Source: Acidobacteria subdivision 13 bacterium RH2 MAG17b | GTDB taxonomy: Bacteria; Acidobacteriota; Terriglobia; UBA7540 | Reading direction: 5' to 3' | NCBI GenBank assembly: GCA_002197525.1 | Contig: NFUN01000048.1 | Location: forward strand, 1-40,549 | DNA: 40,549 nt | Notes under the pieces: model-generated | Database searches by the model: none | The model's input: the letters and a program-made list of their open reading frames with translations, nothing else | Told to the model about the DNA's origin: nothing | Translations under genes and position numbers: made by a program | Shown: positions 17,886 through 25,936 of the stretch, piece after piece | Position numbering within the stretch: the first letter of the stretch is position 1 | Layout: each line of letters starts with the position of its first letter

Positions 17886-19331
17886 ATGGTTCGAATTTTT
17901 CCGGTCTGTGCCAAACGCGGACTCAATCTATGCCTGCTACTGCTTTTGGCGTCCAGCGCGTCAAAAGCGGCCTTCGCGCAGACCCAGAGCGGGCAAACCT
18001 CTTCGCAAGACACGGCGACGGTGTCTACAACGGAGTCCGCCACCGACAATTCTCCCGATGTGACTGTCTTCAGCCACCCCGAGGACAGCCGCTGGTGGCT
18101 CTCCGGGCAAATGAACATCATTACGCAGGGCTATCCTTCCTTTCCCGCTCTCTATAGCGGCGCAAACAGTTTTCAGCCGCAGGCTCAGGTTGCAACATCC
18201 CGCGTGTTTACGCTCTACTCCGGCGCTGAGCTTACGCCGAACACGCAAGCGATTCTGGATATCGAGAGTGCCGGAGGGCACGGACTGAGCGGCGGCGTCG
18301 GCATCGCCGGGTTCCCCGATCTCGACGTTGTGCGCACGCCCGAACTCGGCCAAACCCCCTATTTGGCCCGCTTTCTCATTGAGCGGACGATTCCGCTCGG
18401 CGGCGGGACCGTTCAGGCTGACCGGGATTTTCTTTCGCTCTCGCCTTCCCTTCCCGCGCGGCGGCTCGAACTTTGGGCCGGGAAGTTCAGCGCGGTCGAT
18501 TTCTTTGACGAAAACTCCGTGGGCAGTGACAGCCACCTGCAGTTCATGAATTGGGCTATTGATAACAACGGGGCCTACGACTACGCCGCCAACACGCGCG
18601 GCTACACCTGGGGGGCTATGATCGAGTATGACGACCGGCGATGGGGCGCTCGCTTTGGCGAGGCCATGATGCCCAAAGTGGCCAACGGCGAAAACCTGGA
18701 CGCGGACCTGGCCCGCGCGCACTCGGAAAACTACGAAGTCGAGTTTTATCCTGCCCTCCTTCGCGGCCATCGCAGCGCTCTGCGCCTGCTCTACTATGTG
18801 AATCATGCGGACATGGGAAGCTACCGCGAGGCAATCCACGAATTTGAACAAGGGCTGACCGCGACGCCGGATATCGTCGCAACACGCCGCCAGGGACGGG
18901 TGAAGTACGGCCTCGGCGCGAACGCCGAGCAGGAGTTCGGGCGCGGCTTCCGGATGTTTGCGCGCTGGGGATGGAACAACGGACGGACGGAATCCTTCGC
19001 CTACACGGAAATCGACCGGACAGCCTCGCTGGGCGGCGATTTGAGCGGCGCAAACTGGCGGCGCAATCTGGATAAATTCGGCGCGGCGTTCGTGGTGGAC
19101 GAAATCTCCGGCGATCATCGTGAGTATCTGGCCCTGGGAGGGCAAGGCTTCATGCTGGGAGACGGCAAGCTCAACTATGGCCTGGAACAGATTTTTGAAA
19201 CCTACTACACCGCCCACGTTTGGCGGGGCGTATTCGCCTCTGCGGACGTTCAGCACGTCACGAACCCCGGCTACAACCGCGACCGCGGACCCGTGCTGGT
19301 TGGTTCGCTGCGGTTGCACGTAGACTTTTGA
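17886..19331 (+). CDS. OprB-like carbohydrate-selective outer membrane porin
   Basis: The 481-residue protein starts at ATG 17886 with GAGG nine bases upstream. A TTG at 17871 is less likely because it places the GAGG inside the gene. Residues 1-37 form a signal peptide (LCLLLLLASSASKAAFAQ). The rest is rich in alternating aromatic beta-strands, for example WWLSGQMNIITQGYPSF and MFARWGWNNGRTESFAY, and ends in SLRLHVDF with a terminal Phe, the sorting signal of outer membrane barrels. The pattern fits the OprB porin family, which passes sugars and other small solutes. It is preceded by a long non-coding region and followed by a GNAT gene. Confidence 0.8.
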   Translation: MVRIFPVCAKRGLNLCLLLLLASSASKAAFAQTQSGQTSSQDTATVSTTESATDNSPDVTVFSHPEDSRWWLSGQMNIITQGYPSFPALYSGANSFQPQAQVATSRVFTLYSGAELTPNTQAILDIESAGGHGLSGGVGIAGFPDLDVVRTPELGQTPYLARFLIERTIPLGGGTVQADRDFLSLSPSLPARRLELWAGKFSAVDFFDENSVGSDSHLQFMNWAIDNNGAYDYAANTRGYTWGAMIEYDDRRWGARFGEAMMPKVANGENLDADLARAHSENYEVEFYPALLRGHRSALRLLYYVNHADMGSYREAIHEFEQGLTATPDIVATRRQGRVKYGLGANAEQEFGRGFRMFARWGWNNGRTESFAYTEIDRTASLGGDLSGANWRRNLDKFGAAFVVDEISGDHREYLALGGQGFMLGDGKLNYGLEQIFETYYTAHVWRGVFASADVQHVTNPGYNRDRGPVLVGSLRLHVDF

Positions 19332-19406
19332 GTGGTTGCCCTCATCGCACCAACCCGGTTAGAATGCCGGTCTGGCATTCATTCTCGGACGGAAAGCAGG
19401 ATAGGC

Positions 19407-19928
19407 ATGGCGGAATGGTCTGGAACACTGAAGATACGGGCTGCGCGGCCTGATGATGCGAAAGAGATCGCGCGGATCTATAACCAGGGCGTGCAGGATC
19501 GCGTGGCGACGTTTGAAAACTCCTACGTTTCACCCGAGGAGCGTTACCTGTGGCTCATCGCCCGGCCGGAAAAGTATCCTGTGCTGGTAGCCGAGGTTAA
19601 ACACACCTTGATGGGCTGGGCGTCCCTATCTCCCTACAGCCCACGGGCCTGCTATGCCGGCATCGCCGAGCTTTCCCTCTACATCGACCGCAGCCTCCGC
19701 GGCCATGGCGTCGGGCAAGAGCTGATGAAAGGCATGCAGCAGGCGGCGCGAGAAAAGGGATATTACAAGTTGGTAGGCCGCATCGTGGAAGCTAACGAGC
19801 CCGGCCGCAAACTGTGCGAAGTCACCGGCTGGCGCGAGGTCGGCGTCCACAAAAAGCACGCCAAGCTGGGCGACGTGTGGCACGATCTTGTACTGGTCGA
19901 ATATCTGATCCCCGAAAACCAGAAGTAG
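19407..19928 (+). CDS. GNAT N-acetyltransferase, phosphinothricin/ArsN1-like
   Basis: This 173-residue acetyltransferase begins at ATG 19407 (MAEWSGTLKIRAARPDDAKE). Upstream in-frame codons belong to the promoter region, where TTGCCC-N18-TAGAAT (19336-19365) can be read. Family marks are IYNQGVQDRVATFE, typical of the Pat/Bar and arsinothricin-resistance ArsN1 groups, the acetyl-CoA loop RSLRGHGVGQELMKGM, and ANEPGRKLCEVTGWREVG followed by WHDLVLVE. It would transfer acetyl from acetyl-CoA to an amine such as phosphinothricin, arsinothricin or methionine sulfoximine. The natural substrate cannot be told from sequence. No ars genes are nearby. Confidence 0.85.
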   Translation: MAEWSGTLKIRAARPDDAKEIARIYNQGVQDRVATFENSYVSPEERYLWLIARPEKYPVLVAEVKHTLMGWASLSPYSPRACYAGIAELSLYIDRSLRGHGVGQELMKGMQQAAREKGYYKLVGRIVEANEPGRKLCEVTGWREVGVHKKHAKLGDVWHDLVLVEYLIPENQK

Positions 19929-20257
19929 CACCGTACTGGCGGCGCATCATGCAACCGCTCGAATTGGTTTGTAGGGGCGCTGCTTGCTGCGCCCCGCGTG
20001 GCAGCGGCTTCCAGCCGCCGCTCTTTGGGTGTTTGTGCCAGCGGCCTCCGGCCGGTGGTCGCTGGTGAAACCCCACCGTCAGCGTGACAGCTTTGCAGCG
20101 GCTAGAAGCCGCTGCCACAACGCAATCCGAGACGTCCACGAACGCGCGGAGCCGGTCGCGACGCCGGTCAAGTGGTGATAACCTAATATCCGGACAGCCG
20201 TGATTTATAAACGCGGCCAAGCCAAAAAAATTGCCGCTTCTCGCTGGAGGAAATGCC
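19929..20257. other. Intergenic cluster of palindromes
   Basis: The gap holds GGGGCGC/GCGCCCC (19974-19995), a larger element at 19998-20118 and an AT-rich TTTATAAA stretch near 20204 that may belong to the next promoter. No gene is supported. Confidence 0.55.
19998..20118. repeat. 121-bp element with 13-bp inverted ends
   Basis: GTGGCAGCGGCTT (19998-20010) is exactly inverted at 20106-20118 (AAGCCGCTGCCAC). Inside are further stems, CCAGCGGCC/GGTCGCTGG-like and GCAGCGGC/GCCGCTGC (20095-20115). This resembles a paired REP unit. Confidence 0.65.
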
Positions 20258-21658
20258 ATGAGCCAAGCAGCCGGACTCGAACGCCCTGTGATCACGCAAA
20301 GCGCAACGGAGGCTCTCGCGCAGTTCCTCGCCGGGCTCCGGTTTGAAGCCCTACCCCCGGCCGTCGTTTCCCGCACCGAGGAAGCTTTTCTCGACTGGTT
20401 TGGCTGCGCTCTGGCTGGCCGTGGAGCGCGCCCCGTCCGCATCCTGGAACAGTTCGCGGCCACGATGGGCCCCGCCGATGGTCCCAGCCAAATTCTCGTG
20501 TCGCGGCAGCGCACTTCGCCGTTCTTCGCGGCGCTCGTGAACGGAGCCGCATCCCACATCGTAGAGCAGGACGATGTACACATTGGCGCCGTGCTTCATC
20601 CGGGCACGGTGGTCTTTCCGGCGGTATTTGCCGCCGCCCAGCAGACCGGCGCTTCCGGGCGGGACGTTATCACTGCTGCGGTTGCCGGATTCGAGGCCGC
20701 GATACGCGTAGGAGAATTCCTCGGTCCCTCACACTACAAGGTGTTTCACACCACAGGTACGGCCGGAATGCTGGGCGCCGCCGCCGGCGTGGCTCGCCTC
20801 CTGGGTCTGGACGCCTCAAAGATGCAGCACGCGCTCGGCTCCGCCGGCACGCAGGCGGCAGGGCTTTGGGAGTTTTTGCGGGATGCGGCGGACTCGAAGC
20901 CCTTGCACGCCGCCAAGGCAGCGGCGGGCGGGCTGTTCTCCGCTTATATCGCCCGCGACGGCTTCACGGGTGCGTCGGATATTTTAGAAGGCAAACGGGG
21001 CATGGCCGCTGGCATGGCGAGTGGCGCCGATCCCGCAAAACTGTCCGGCGGACTTGGAAGTCGCTGGGTGATACTCGAGTGCTCCTACAAGCTGCACGCC
21101 TGCTGCCGCCACACCCACCCTTCCACAGACGCACTGCTGGCGCTCATGCAGGAACACCATCTCAAGGCCGAAGATATTGCTCATGTCACCGCTCACGTTC
21201 ATCAGGGCGCACTCGACGTGCTGGGAGCGGTCGGCTACCCCGAAACCATCCACCAATCGAAATTCTCCATGGGTTTCGTCCTGGCGCTGATCGCGCTTTA
21301 CGGGCGGGCCGGTGTCGGCGATTTCACCGAAGCTGCCTTGCGTGATCCCAAAGTGCGCGCGTTCCACAGCCGCGTGGAAATGGTTCTGGATCCAGAAATC
21401 GAACGCGCCGCTGGCAAACGCTGGGGCGGGCGCGTAGTGGCGACCGCCCATGACGGGCGGCAGCTCGAAAGCCGGATTGCAGGCCCTAAAGGAGACCCGG
21501 AAAATACGCTCACTCGACCGGAGGTCGAAGCCAAAGTCCAGCGCCTCGCGGCCCACGCAGGCGCGGCGACTCCCGAGGAAATGGGTCGCATCATTTCGCG
21601 CGCATGGGCGCTCCGCGATGAACCGGATCTCCGCCACTTTTCCCTGGCAAGTAAGTAG
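20258..21658 (+). CDS. MmgE/PrpD family protein
   Basis: The 466-residue protein starts at ATG 20258 with GGAGG seven bases upstream; a TTG at 20231 lies before that site and is rejected. The family includes 2-methylcitrate dehydratase, cis-aconitate decarboxylase and iminodisuccinate epimerase. Diagnostic parts are EEAFLDWFGCALAGR, NGAASHIVEQDDVHIGAVLHPG, VFHTTGTAGMLGAAAGVARLL, GSAGTQAAGLWEF and KLHACCRHTHPSTDAL. Expected dimer and active-site helices are all present and the length is normal. No methylcitrate cycle gene (prpB, prpC, acnD) is adjacent, so the substrate is unknown. Confidence 0.92.
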   Translation: MSQAAGLERPVITQSATEALAQFLAGLRFEALPPAVVSRTEEAFLDWFGCALAGRGARPVRILEQFAATMGPADGPSQILVSRQRTSPFFAALVNGAASHIVEQDDVHIGAVLHPGTVVFPAVFAAAQQTGASGRDVITAAVAGFEAAIRVGEFLGPSHYKVFHTTGTAGMLGAAAGVARLLGLDASKMQHALGSAGTQAAGLWEFLRDAADSKPLHAAKAAAGGLFSAYIARDGFTGASDILEGKRGMAAGMASGADPAKLSGGLGSRWVILECSYKLHACCRHTHPSTDALLALMQEHHLKAEDIAHVTAHVHQGALDVLGAVGYPETIHQSKFSMGFVLALIALYGRAGVGDFTEAALRDPKVRAFHSRVEMVLDPEIERAAGKRWGGRVVATAHDGRQLESRIAGPKGDPENTLTRPEVEAKVQRLAAHAGAATPEEMGRIISRAWALRDEPDLRHFSLASK

Positions 21659-22108
21659 CGCATCGCTTTGTGCTATCTGCCATCAAGCCAGCCCAACATC
21701 CCGTTCTTTTTGCCATTTGATTTTTGTCCTTTGAAATTTCTCATCTCAAATCTGCGGTTCACCGCGTCTCACCCCGCCTGCCCGCGTCGCACAATCCCTG
21801 CCGTGGCGCCCGCCATCCCCCTGAAAAAACTGTCTCACCTGTCTCCTTTGTCTCGCGCGATCTTGCTAGCCTGAAAGGGCGTGTAATTTGCGCGCCTTCG
21901 CCCTTCGACGGCTACTGACCGCCGCACCAAGCGCCTTGATTCGGTAAACTTGTGGTAAGCAAATCAAGTTTTCCGCGCCCCCTCACTCCCATCCCCTCTC
22001 CCCGAATCGGGGGAGAGGGTGTCGCGCGGTGCGGGACGGGTGAGGGGGGGGTAACCGCTCGTTCTGAGGCGAAGTCTCGCTAGAACTTTCATCCCCAAGG
22101 AGACTCCG
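21659..22108. other. Intergenic region before the STGPKT gene
   Basis: About 450 bases contain no supported ORF. They include pyrimidine-rich sequence (ACTGTCTCACCTGTCTCC and similar) and a copy of the CCTCACCC repeat (21980-22050) that ends 59 bases before the next ATG. Confidence 0.5.
21980..22050. repeat. CCTCACCC/GGGTGAGGGG dispersed repeat, copy B
   Basis: Outer arms CCCTCACTCCC and GGGTGAGGGGG enclose an inner hairpin CCTCTCCCCGAATCGGGGGA and the linker GTGTCGCGCGGTGCGGGAC. The architecture matches copies A, C and D. Confidence 0.75.
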
Positions 22109-23422
22109 ATGCCTCTTGACAAACGCACCGTTACCCCCAAGCGCCTCGCCGCCAACCGCGCCGCCGCCGCCCAATCCACCGGCCCCAAGACCGATGACGG
22201 CAAGCGCCGTTCCGCCTTCAATTCCTTTAAGCACGGCCTCTTCTCTTCCCAGGACGCCTCGGTCCGCCAGGCCATGTCCCGCGCCGGCTATGACCCAACC
22301 GCCTATGACCAGCTTCATCAAGACCTCGCCCAAGACTGGCAGCCCGAAGGCGCCCAGCAGTCCCTGCTCGTCGATGACCTCACCCGCCTCTACTGGCTCA
22401 AAAACCTCCACCAGCGCGCTCACCTCGAATGGCACGCCCGCCAAGGCGCGCACTTCCGCATCCAGCAAAAGCTCGACCTCAACCGCCAAGCCCGCGACCG
22501 CTTCTTCAGCTACGACCTCAGCAATCCCTCCGGTTGGCGCTACACCGAACCGAGCACAGCCAAGTTCGACGGCGTCTTCAAATGCTTCGATAGCCTCGAA
22601 GAGAAGGTCAACGGCGCCGACTGGGACGAAGAATCCTCCACTAACCTCTTTCGCGCCATCTATCACTATCAACTCAACCAGCCAGGCCGCAAGATGAAGA
22701 ACCTCTTCAAGCAGTGCCGCGAGGAAAAGGCCAAAGCGGGCGGCGAGCTAGCCCAGCAACTGAAGGCGCTCATCGAGCAGGAGCGCGAGAGAGCGCGCGA
22801 AGAGCAGCGGCTCTGGCAGGAGCACGTCGAGCTTGATCTCCACACTCCGCTCGACGATGCCGACCCGGCCTTGCAGCCGTTGGGCGATAACTGGCTGGGG
22901 CCGATCGAGCGCGAAGCGCGCCTGGACCGGCAGATCAACGCCAAGATCAGGTTGTTGATAAGGCTGAAAACTCCGCCCCGCAGCCAGAAGGCCGGAACAG
23001 CCCCGGCATCGAACCCCGAGGAGGACGGGACAGGCCGCGCCCCCACAAACGGCGTTGCGCCGGGTTCGGAGGTTCAGAAACCCGGCGACAGTGGCGTGGA
23101 GAGCTGTAGCGCGGACTTCCGCTGTTCCGGAAGTCTGCGGCCGTTGCTTGTAAAGACGGAAACAACCGCGAACTTGACGATCAAGTCCGTGCTACCCCGC
23201 GAGACCGGAACTCGCGTTGAAAATCTTAAAACTGGGCTAACGAAGTCTAGCAAGCCTTTAGAATCAACAACTGCGCCTTACGGCATTGCCGCCCCGCAAG
23301 CGTGTGAAACCCGCCACGCAGCCGCCAGAACAGGGTACACGGTGGGCGCCACGGCACGGCTTAGGTGCCGTGGGCTATTGGGTGGTAGCCCCCGGCGCGG
23401 ATTGGGTGCCGTGGGCTTTTGA
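22109..23422 (+). CDS. STGPKT-motif protein of unknown function with repeat-derived tail
   Basis: This 437-residue protein has AAGGAG eight bases before the ATG. The N-terminus reads RLAANRAAAAQSTGPKTDDG followed by KRRSAFNSFKHGLFS. This N-x-STGPKT-x-GK-x-S-x-N-x-KHGL signature recurs in many unnamed acidobacterial and planctomycete proteins. A basic helix-rich body follows with a coiled-coil-like stretch (ALIEQERERAREEQRLWQEH). After about residue 290 the sequence becomes low-complexity, and its DNA contains REP-like palindromes (23106-23143, 23355-23372). The real ancestral end may therefore be near 23000, with the frame extended by repeat insertion. Function is unknown; a nucleic-acid or mobile-element link is only a guess. 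Confidence 0.75.
   Translation: MPLDKRTVTPKRLAANRAAAAQSTGPKTDDGKRRSAFNSFKHGLFSSQDASVRQAMSRAGYDPTAYDQLHQDLAQDWQPEGAQQSLLVDDLTRLYWLKNLHQRAHLEWHARQGAHFRIQQKLDLNRQARDRFFSYDLSNPSGWRYTEPSTAKFDGVFKCFDSLEEKVNGADWDEESSTNLFRAIYHYQLNQPGRKMKNLFKQCREEKAKAGGELAQQLKALIEQERERAREEQRLWQEHVELDLHTPLDDADPALQPLGDNWLGPIEREARLDRQINAKIRLLIRLKTPPRSQKAGTAPASNPEEDGTGRAPTNGVAPGSEVQKPGDSGVESCSADFRCSGSLRPLLVKTETTANLTIKSVLPRETGTRVENLKTGLTKSSKPLESTTAPYGIAAPQACETRHAAARTGYTVGATARLRCRGLLGGSPRRGLGAVGF
23106..23143. repeat. GTAGCGCGGACTT palindromic repeat, copy 1
   Basis: GTAGCGCGGACTT and GAAGTCTGCGGC arms surround a short loop. A close copy is at 40089-40124. This copy lies inside the 3' part of the STGPKT reading frame. Confidence 0.6.
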
Positions 23423-23812
23423 TACGAATTTTACGTCAAGCATAGTTTTTGGAATTAGGCGGCGCATGCGTAGCGCTCCGGAGGGCGGGGTTTTAACCCC
23501 GCCGTAATCTCGAAGCCCCTTAACTCCCATGCCCTCGCCCGCCCTGGCGGGAGAGGGGGGACCGCGGAGCGGTGGGTGAGGGCGCTGGCGGCGGAATTAA
23601 AATCCCGTCCTCCGTCATAACTCTTTGGTTACAGGCGCGGGCCGCTCTATGTGTGATGTGAAATTCGTATGGGTGGTAACCACCGCACGGCTTGGGCCCC
23701 GTGGGCTGGTAGAGATTGAGATTAGGCAAAAGGCAAAGGCCCGAATCCGGTGGAATTCACCGCAGCGAAGCGGCGCGCGGTTAAGGACCGTGCGCGAAAA
23801 GCTGGGAGAAAT
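23423..23812. other. Intergenic repeat patch
   Basis: The patch holds a GGCGGGG-TTTTAA-CCCCGCC hairpin (about 23485-23504), which could act as a terminator but lacks a T-run. It also holds CCTCACCC-family copy C (23523-23583) and a CACGGCTTGGGCCCCGTGGGCT palindrome in pieces near 23688-23709, related to the CACGGC/GCCGTG stem at 23355-23372. No gene is supported. Confidence 0.55.
23523..23583. repeat. CCTCACCC/GGGTGAGGGG dispersed repeat, copy C
   Basis: CCCTCGCCCGCC, an inner CCCTGGCGGGAGAGGGG stem, GGACCGCGGAGCGGTGG and closing GGTGAGGGCG reproduce the family layout with substitutions. Confidence 0.7.
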
Positions 23813-24667
23813 TCACTGGAGCGTCGCATCAAGATAGGCCAGGTAATCTGCGACAAGGCGGTAGCTTTCGTAATAGTAAGGCATGTGAATGGCGGAAAGA
23901 TTGTCATCCGCAGTGTGTAAGACATGAAGCGTGTCTTGGGTAACCGAATGAATGGTAATCGTAGGAACTTTGCGGCGTCGAAAGGACTCTGCATCATCGC
24001 TCCCGACGTTTTCCACATTAACCCCTCGCAGAGGAATACTCAGGGAGCGCGATACGAGCGCGAAGTCCGTCAGTAACCGCGCGTTCGCGTGATCGGCCCA
24101 CACTTCCGGCGAATTCATCCCTAGACATTCCAGGTTTACCATGGCCCGAATCTGATGAAGTTGGCTGAGGGAAAGATGGCGCACGTAAAAATGGGATCCT
24201 ACCAACCCCTTCTCTTCGTCGGTGAACCCGATAAACAGAAACGTGTGCTTGCGGCGGACGGAGTGCAAACTTTGATAAAGACTCGGCAACATCGATGCCC
24301 CGCTCCAATCGTCAACGACGCCCTCGCCTTTGCGGACGTGGTCGAGATGCCCTCCTACAATGATCAATTCGGGCGACTCTCCGGGCATTTCGCATACGAG
24401 GTTCGGGGGATCATTCCGGCGCACAGCCTGTTCGGAGAGTTGCGAGGGTCTGCAACCGGCGGTCTCAAACATGGCTCGCAGCGCAAGCTCCCGGTCGGCA
24501 TTCGCCTTGGGAGCTTCTTCCAGGCGCTTTTCGATCACACTGGGCTGCAACGGCGCGACGTGAAGCGTCACGTCTCCTGGGGCGTTCAGAACCTCCATGG
24601 GCGCCGGGAAAACAATGAACAAAATGAGGACTACTGAAATGTGCGTACTTGTGACTGCTCGTTTCAA
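23813..24667 (-). CDS. Secreted M28-family zinc peptidase
   Basis: The 284-residue protein is read from TTG 24667, preceded by GAGGGGG at ideal spacing. This gives a clean signal peptide (MKRAVTSTHISVVLILFIVF). An ATG at 24754 would add 29 residues before it and overlap the glycosyltransferase end. Zinc-peptidase motifs are VGGHLDHV (His, Asp), VVDDWSGAS (bridging Asp), GFTDEEKGLVGS (catalytic Glu and Glu ligand) and HTADDNL (final His). The fourth ligand position, usually Asp in NxDMxG, reads NLECLG with Glu. It probably works as an extracytoplasmic aminopeptidase; the related glutaminyl cyclase activity cannot be excluded. Confidence 0.8.
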   Translation of the reverse strand: MKRAVTSTHISVVLILFIVFPAPMEVLNAPGDVTLHVAPLQPSVIEKRLEEAPKANADRELALRAMFETAGCRPSQLSEQAVRRNDPPNLVCEMPGESPELIIVGGHLDHVRKGEGVVDDWSGASMLPSLYQSLHSVRRKHTFLFIGFTDEEKGLVGSHFYVRHLSLSQLHQIRAMVNLECLGMNSPEVWADHANARLLTDFALVSRSLSIPLRGVNVENVGSDDAESFRRRKVPTITIHSVTQDTLHVLHTADDNLSAIHMPYYYESYRLVADYLAYLDATLQ

Positions 24668-24731
24668 AATGCCCCCTCGCGCCGTCTGCAACCGGTCAGC
24701 ATTCAGACCGGGTGCAACGAATTGTGCGCAT

Positions 24732-25838
24732 TTACGACGCCAGAACTTCGTCATAAACCCTCAATGTCTCCTCGGCGGTCCGCCGCCATGTAAACTGCTT
24801 CACCCGCTCAAGCCCGCGCTGGATCATCTGCTCGCGGAGCGCTTCATCCTCAGCCACCCGGACCACTTGCTCGCTGATCTCCTGTTCGTCATGCGGATTT
24901 ACATAAAGCGCCGCGTCTCCGCCTACCTCGGGCAACGAAGAGGTCCGGGCGGCCACAACGGGAATGCCGAAGGCCATCGCCTCAAGCACGGGGAGGCCGA
25001 ATCCTTCCTCGAAGGAGGGAAACAAGAAAACGTCCGCAGCCTGATAGAGCCGCACGAGTTCTTCCTCCGGGACGTAGCCCAGCGCCATCACGCGTTCGCC
25101 GAGGCCGGCGCGCCGGATATAATCATGCGTTTCCCCAGCGCCGTGGCCGTCGCTTCCCGCAATCACCAGCCGGTAATTCGGCGGCATCCAATCAAGCGCC
25201 CGCACCGCTCCCAGCGTGTTCTTTCGGGTCTGAATCGCTCCCACCAGCAGCACGAGCCGGTTTCCCTTACCCACGCGGCGCTCGCGCTCGGCGAGCCGGG
25301 CGGGCTGTGGCATGATTGCGCTGGGCAGATCGACGCCATTCGGAATCACCCGGATTTTTTCACGAGGAACATCTGCAACGCGCATCAGCTCGTCCGCAGT
25401 GTACTGGGACGGACTGACAATGACGTTCGCGCGGCGCGCAGATTCCATAAGCAGGCTCGCGAATTTCCTCTGAAATTCAGGAGTCGAATACCCGGCGCCG
25501 GTAATGGGAAAGACGTCGTTGATAGTGACGACTTCACGCGAAAAGCGGAATGCGGGCGGGCGCTGCGCGAGGCTGTGGAACAGCTTCGCCCTCCAGGGCA
25601 GCCAAGGCGTCAGCCCTTCTTGAAATAAAGTTGTAGAAAATCGTTCCCGGCCCGGCGAATCCGGCGCCAGCCGCAGAAACCTTCGCCGCTCGCGCAGCCG
25701 CGAGAGCCGGTAGCAGATCAGAAAGCGGTGGCGGGATTCGAGGGTTGCGAGCGTTTCGATCAGGCGCCGGGAGTAGGTGGAAATGCCGGAAGGCTGCGGG
25801 TCAACGATGTAGGTGGCGTCAATTGCGATGGTGGCCAT
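24732..25838 (-). CDS. GT4-family glycosyltransferase
   Basis: The 368-residue protein has two Rossmann-like domains of GT-B fold. The N-terminal half has IAIDATYIVDPQPSGISTYS and the acceptor-side SPSQYTADEL. The C-terminal half has LLVGAIQTRKN, ALGYVPEEELVRLYQAADVF and the nucleotide-sugar motif EEGFGLPVLEAMAFGIPVV with the E-x7-E pair. It would move a sugar from a nucleotide donor, perhaps GDP-mannose or a derivative, since the next gene upstream makes GDP-4-keto-6-deoxymannose. ATG 25838 is chosen over a TTG nine bases upstream. Confidence 0.9.
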   Translation of the reverse strand: MATIAIDATYIVDPQPSGISTYSRRLIETLATLESRHRFLICYRLSRLRERRRFLRLAPDSPGRERFSTTLFQEGLTPWLPWRAKLFHSLAQRPPAFRFSREVVTINDVFPITGAGYSTPEFQRKFASLLMESARRANVIVSPSQYTADELMRVADVPREKIRVIPNGVDLPSAIMPQPARLAERERRVGKGNRLVLLVGAIQTRKNTLGAVRALDWMPPNYRLVIAGSDGHGAGETHDYIRRAGLGERVMALGYVPEEELVRLYQAADVFLFPSFEEGFGLPVLEAMAFGIPVVAARTSSLPEVGGDAALYVNPHDEQEISEQVVRVAEDEALREQMIQRGLERVKQFTWRRTAEETLRVYDEVLAS

Positions 25839-25936
25839 AAACCCCAAAGCGCTCCAGGCAGGTCACAAGTCAGGCTCGCTGCCAGTTCCAAGATGGCCCC
25901 GGTTTGTATTTCACGCCGTATGATTCAGGCGCGTCT

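Noticed and set aside
17961-19319. Minus-strand ORF of 452 codons opposite the porin
   Set aside because: The plus frame has signal peptide, beta-barrel pattern and terminal Phe, while the minus frame shows no structure and is explained by high G+C third positions.
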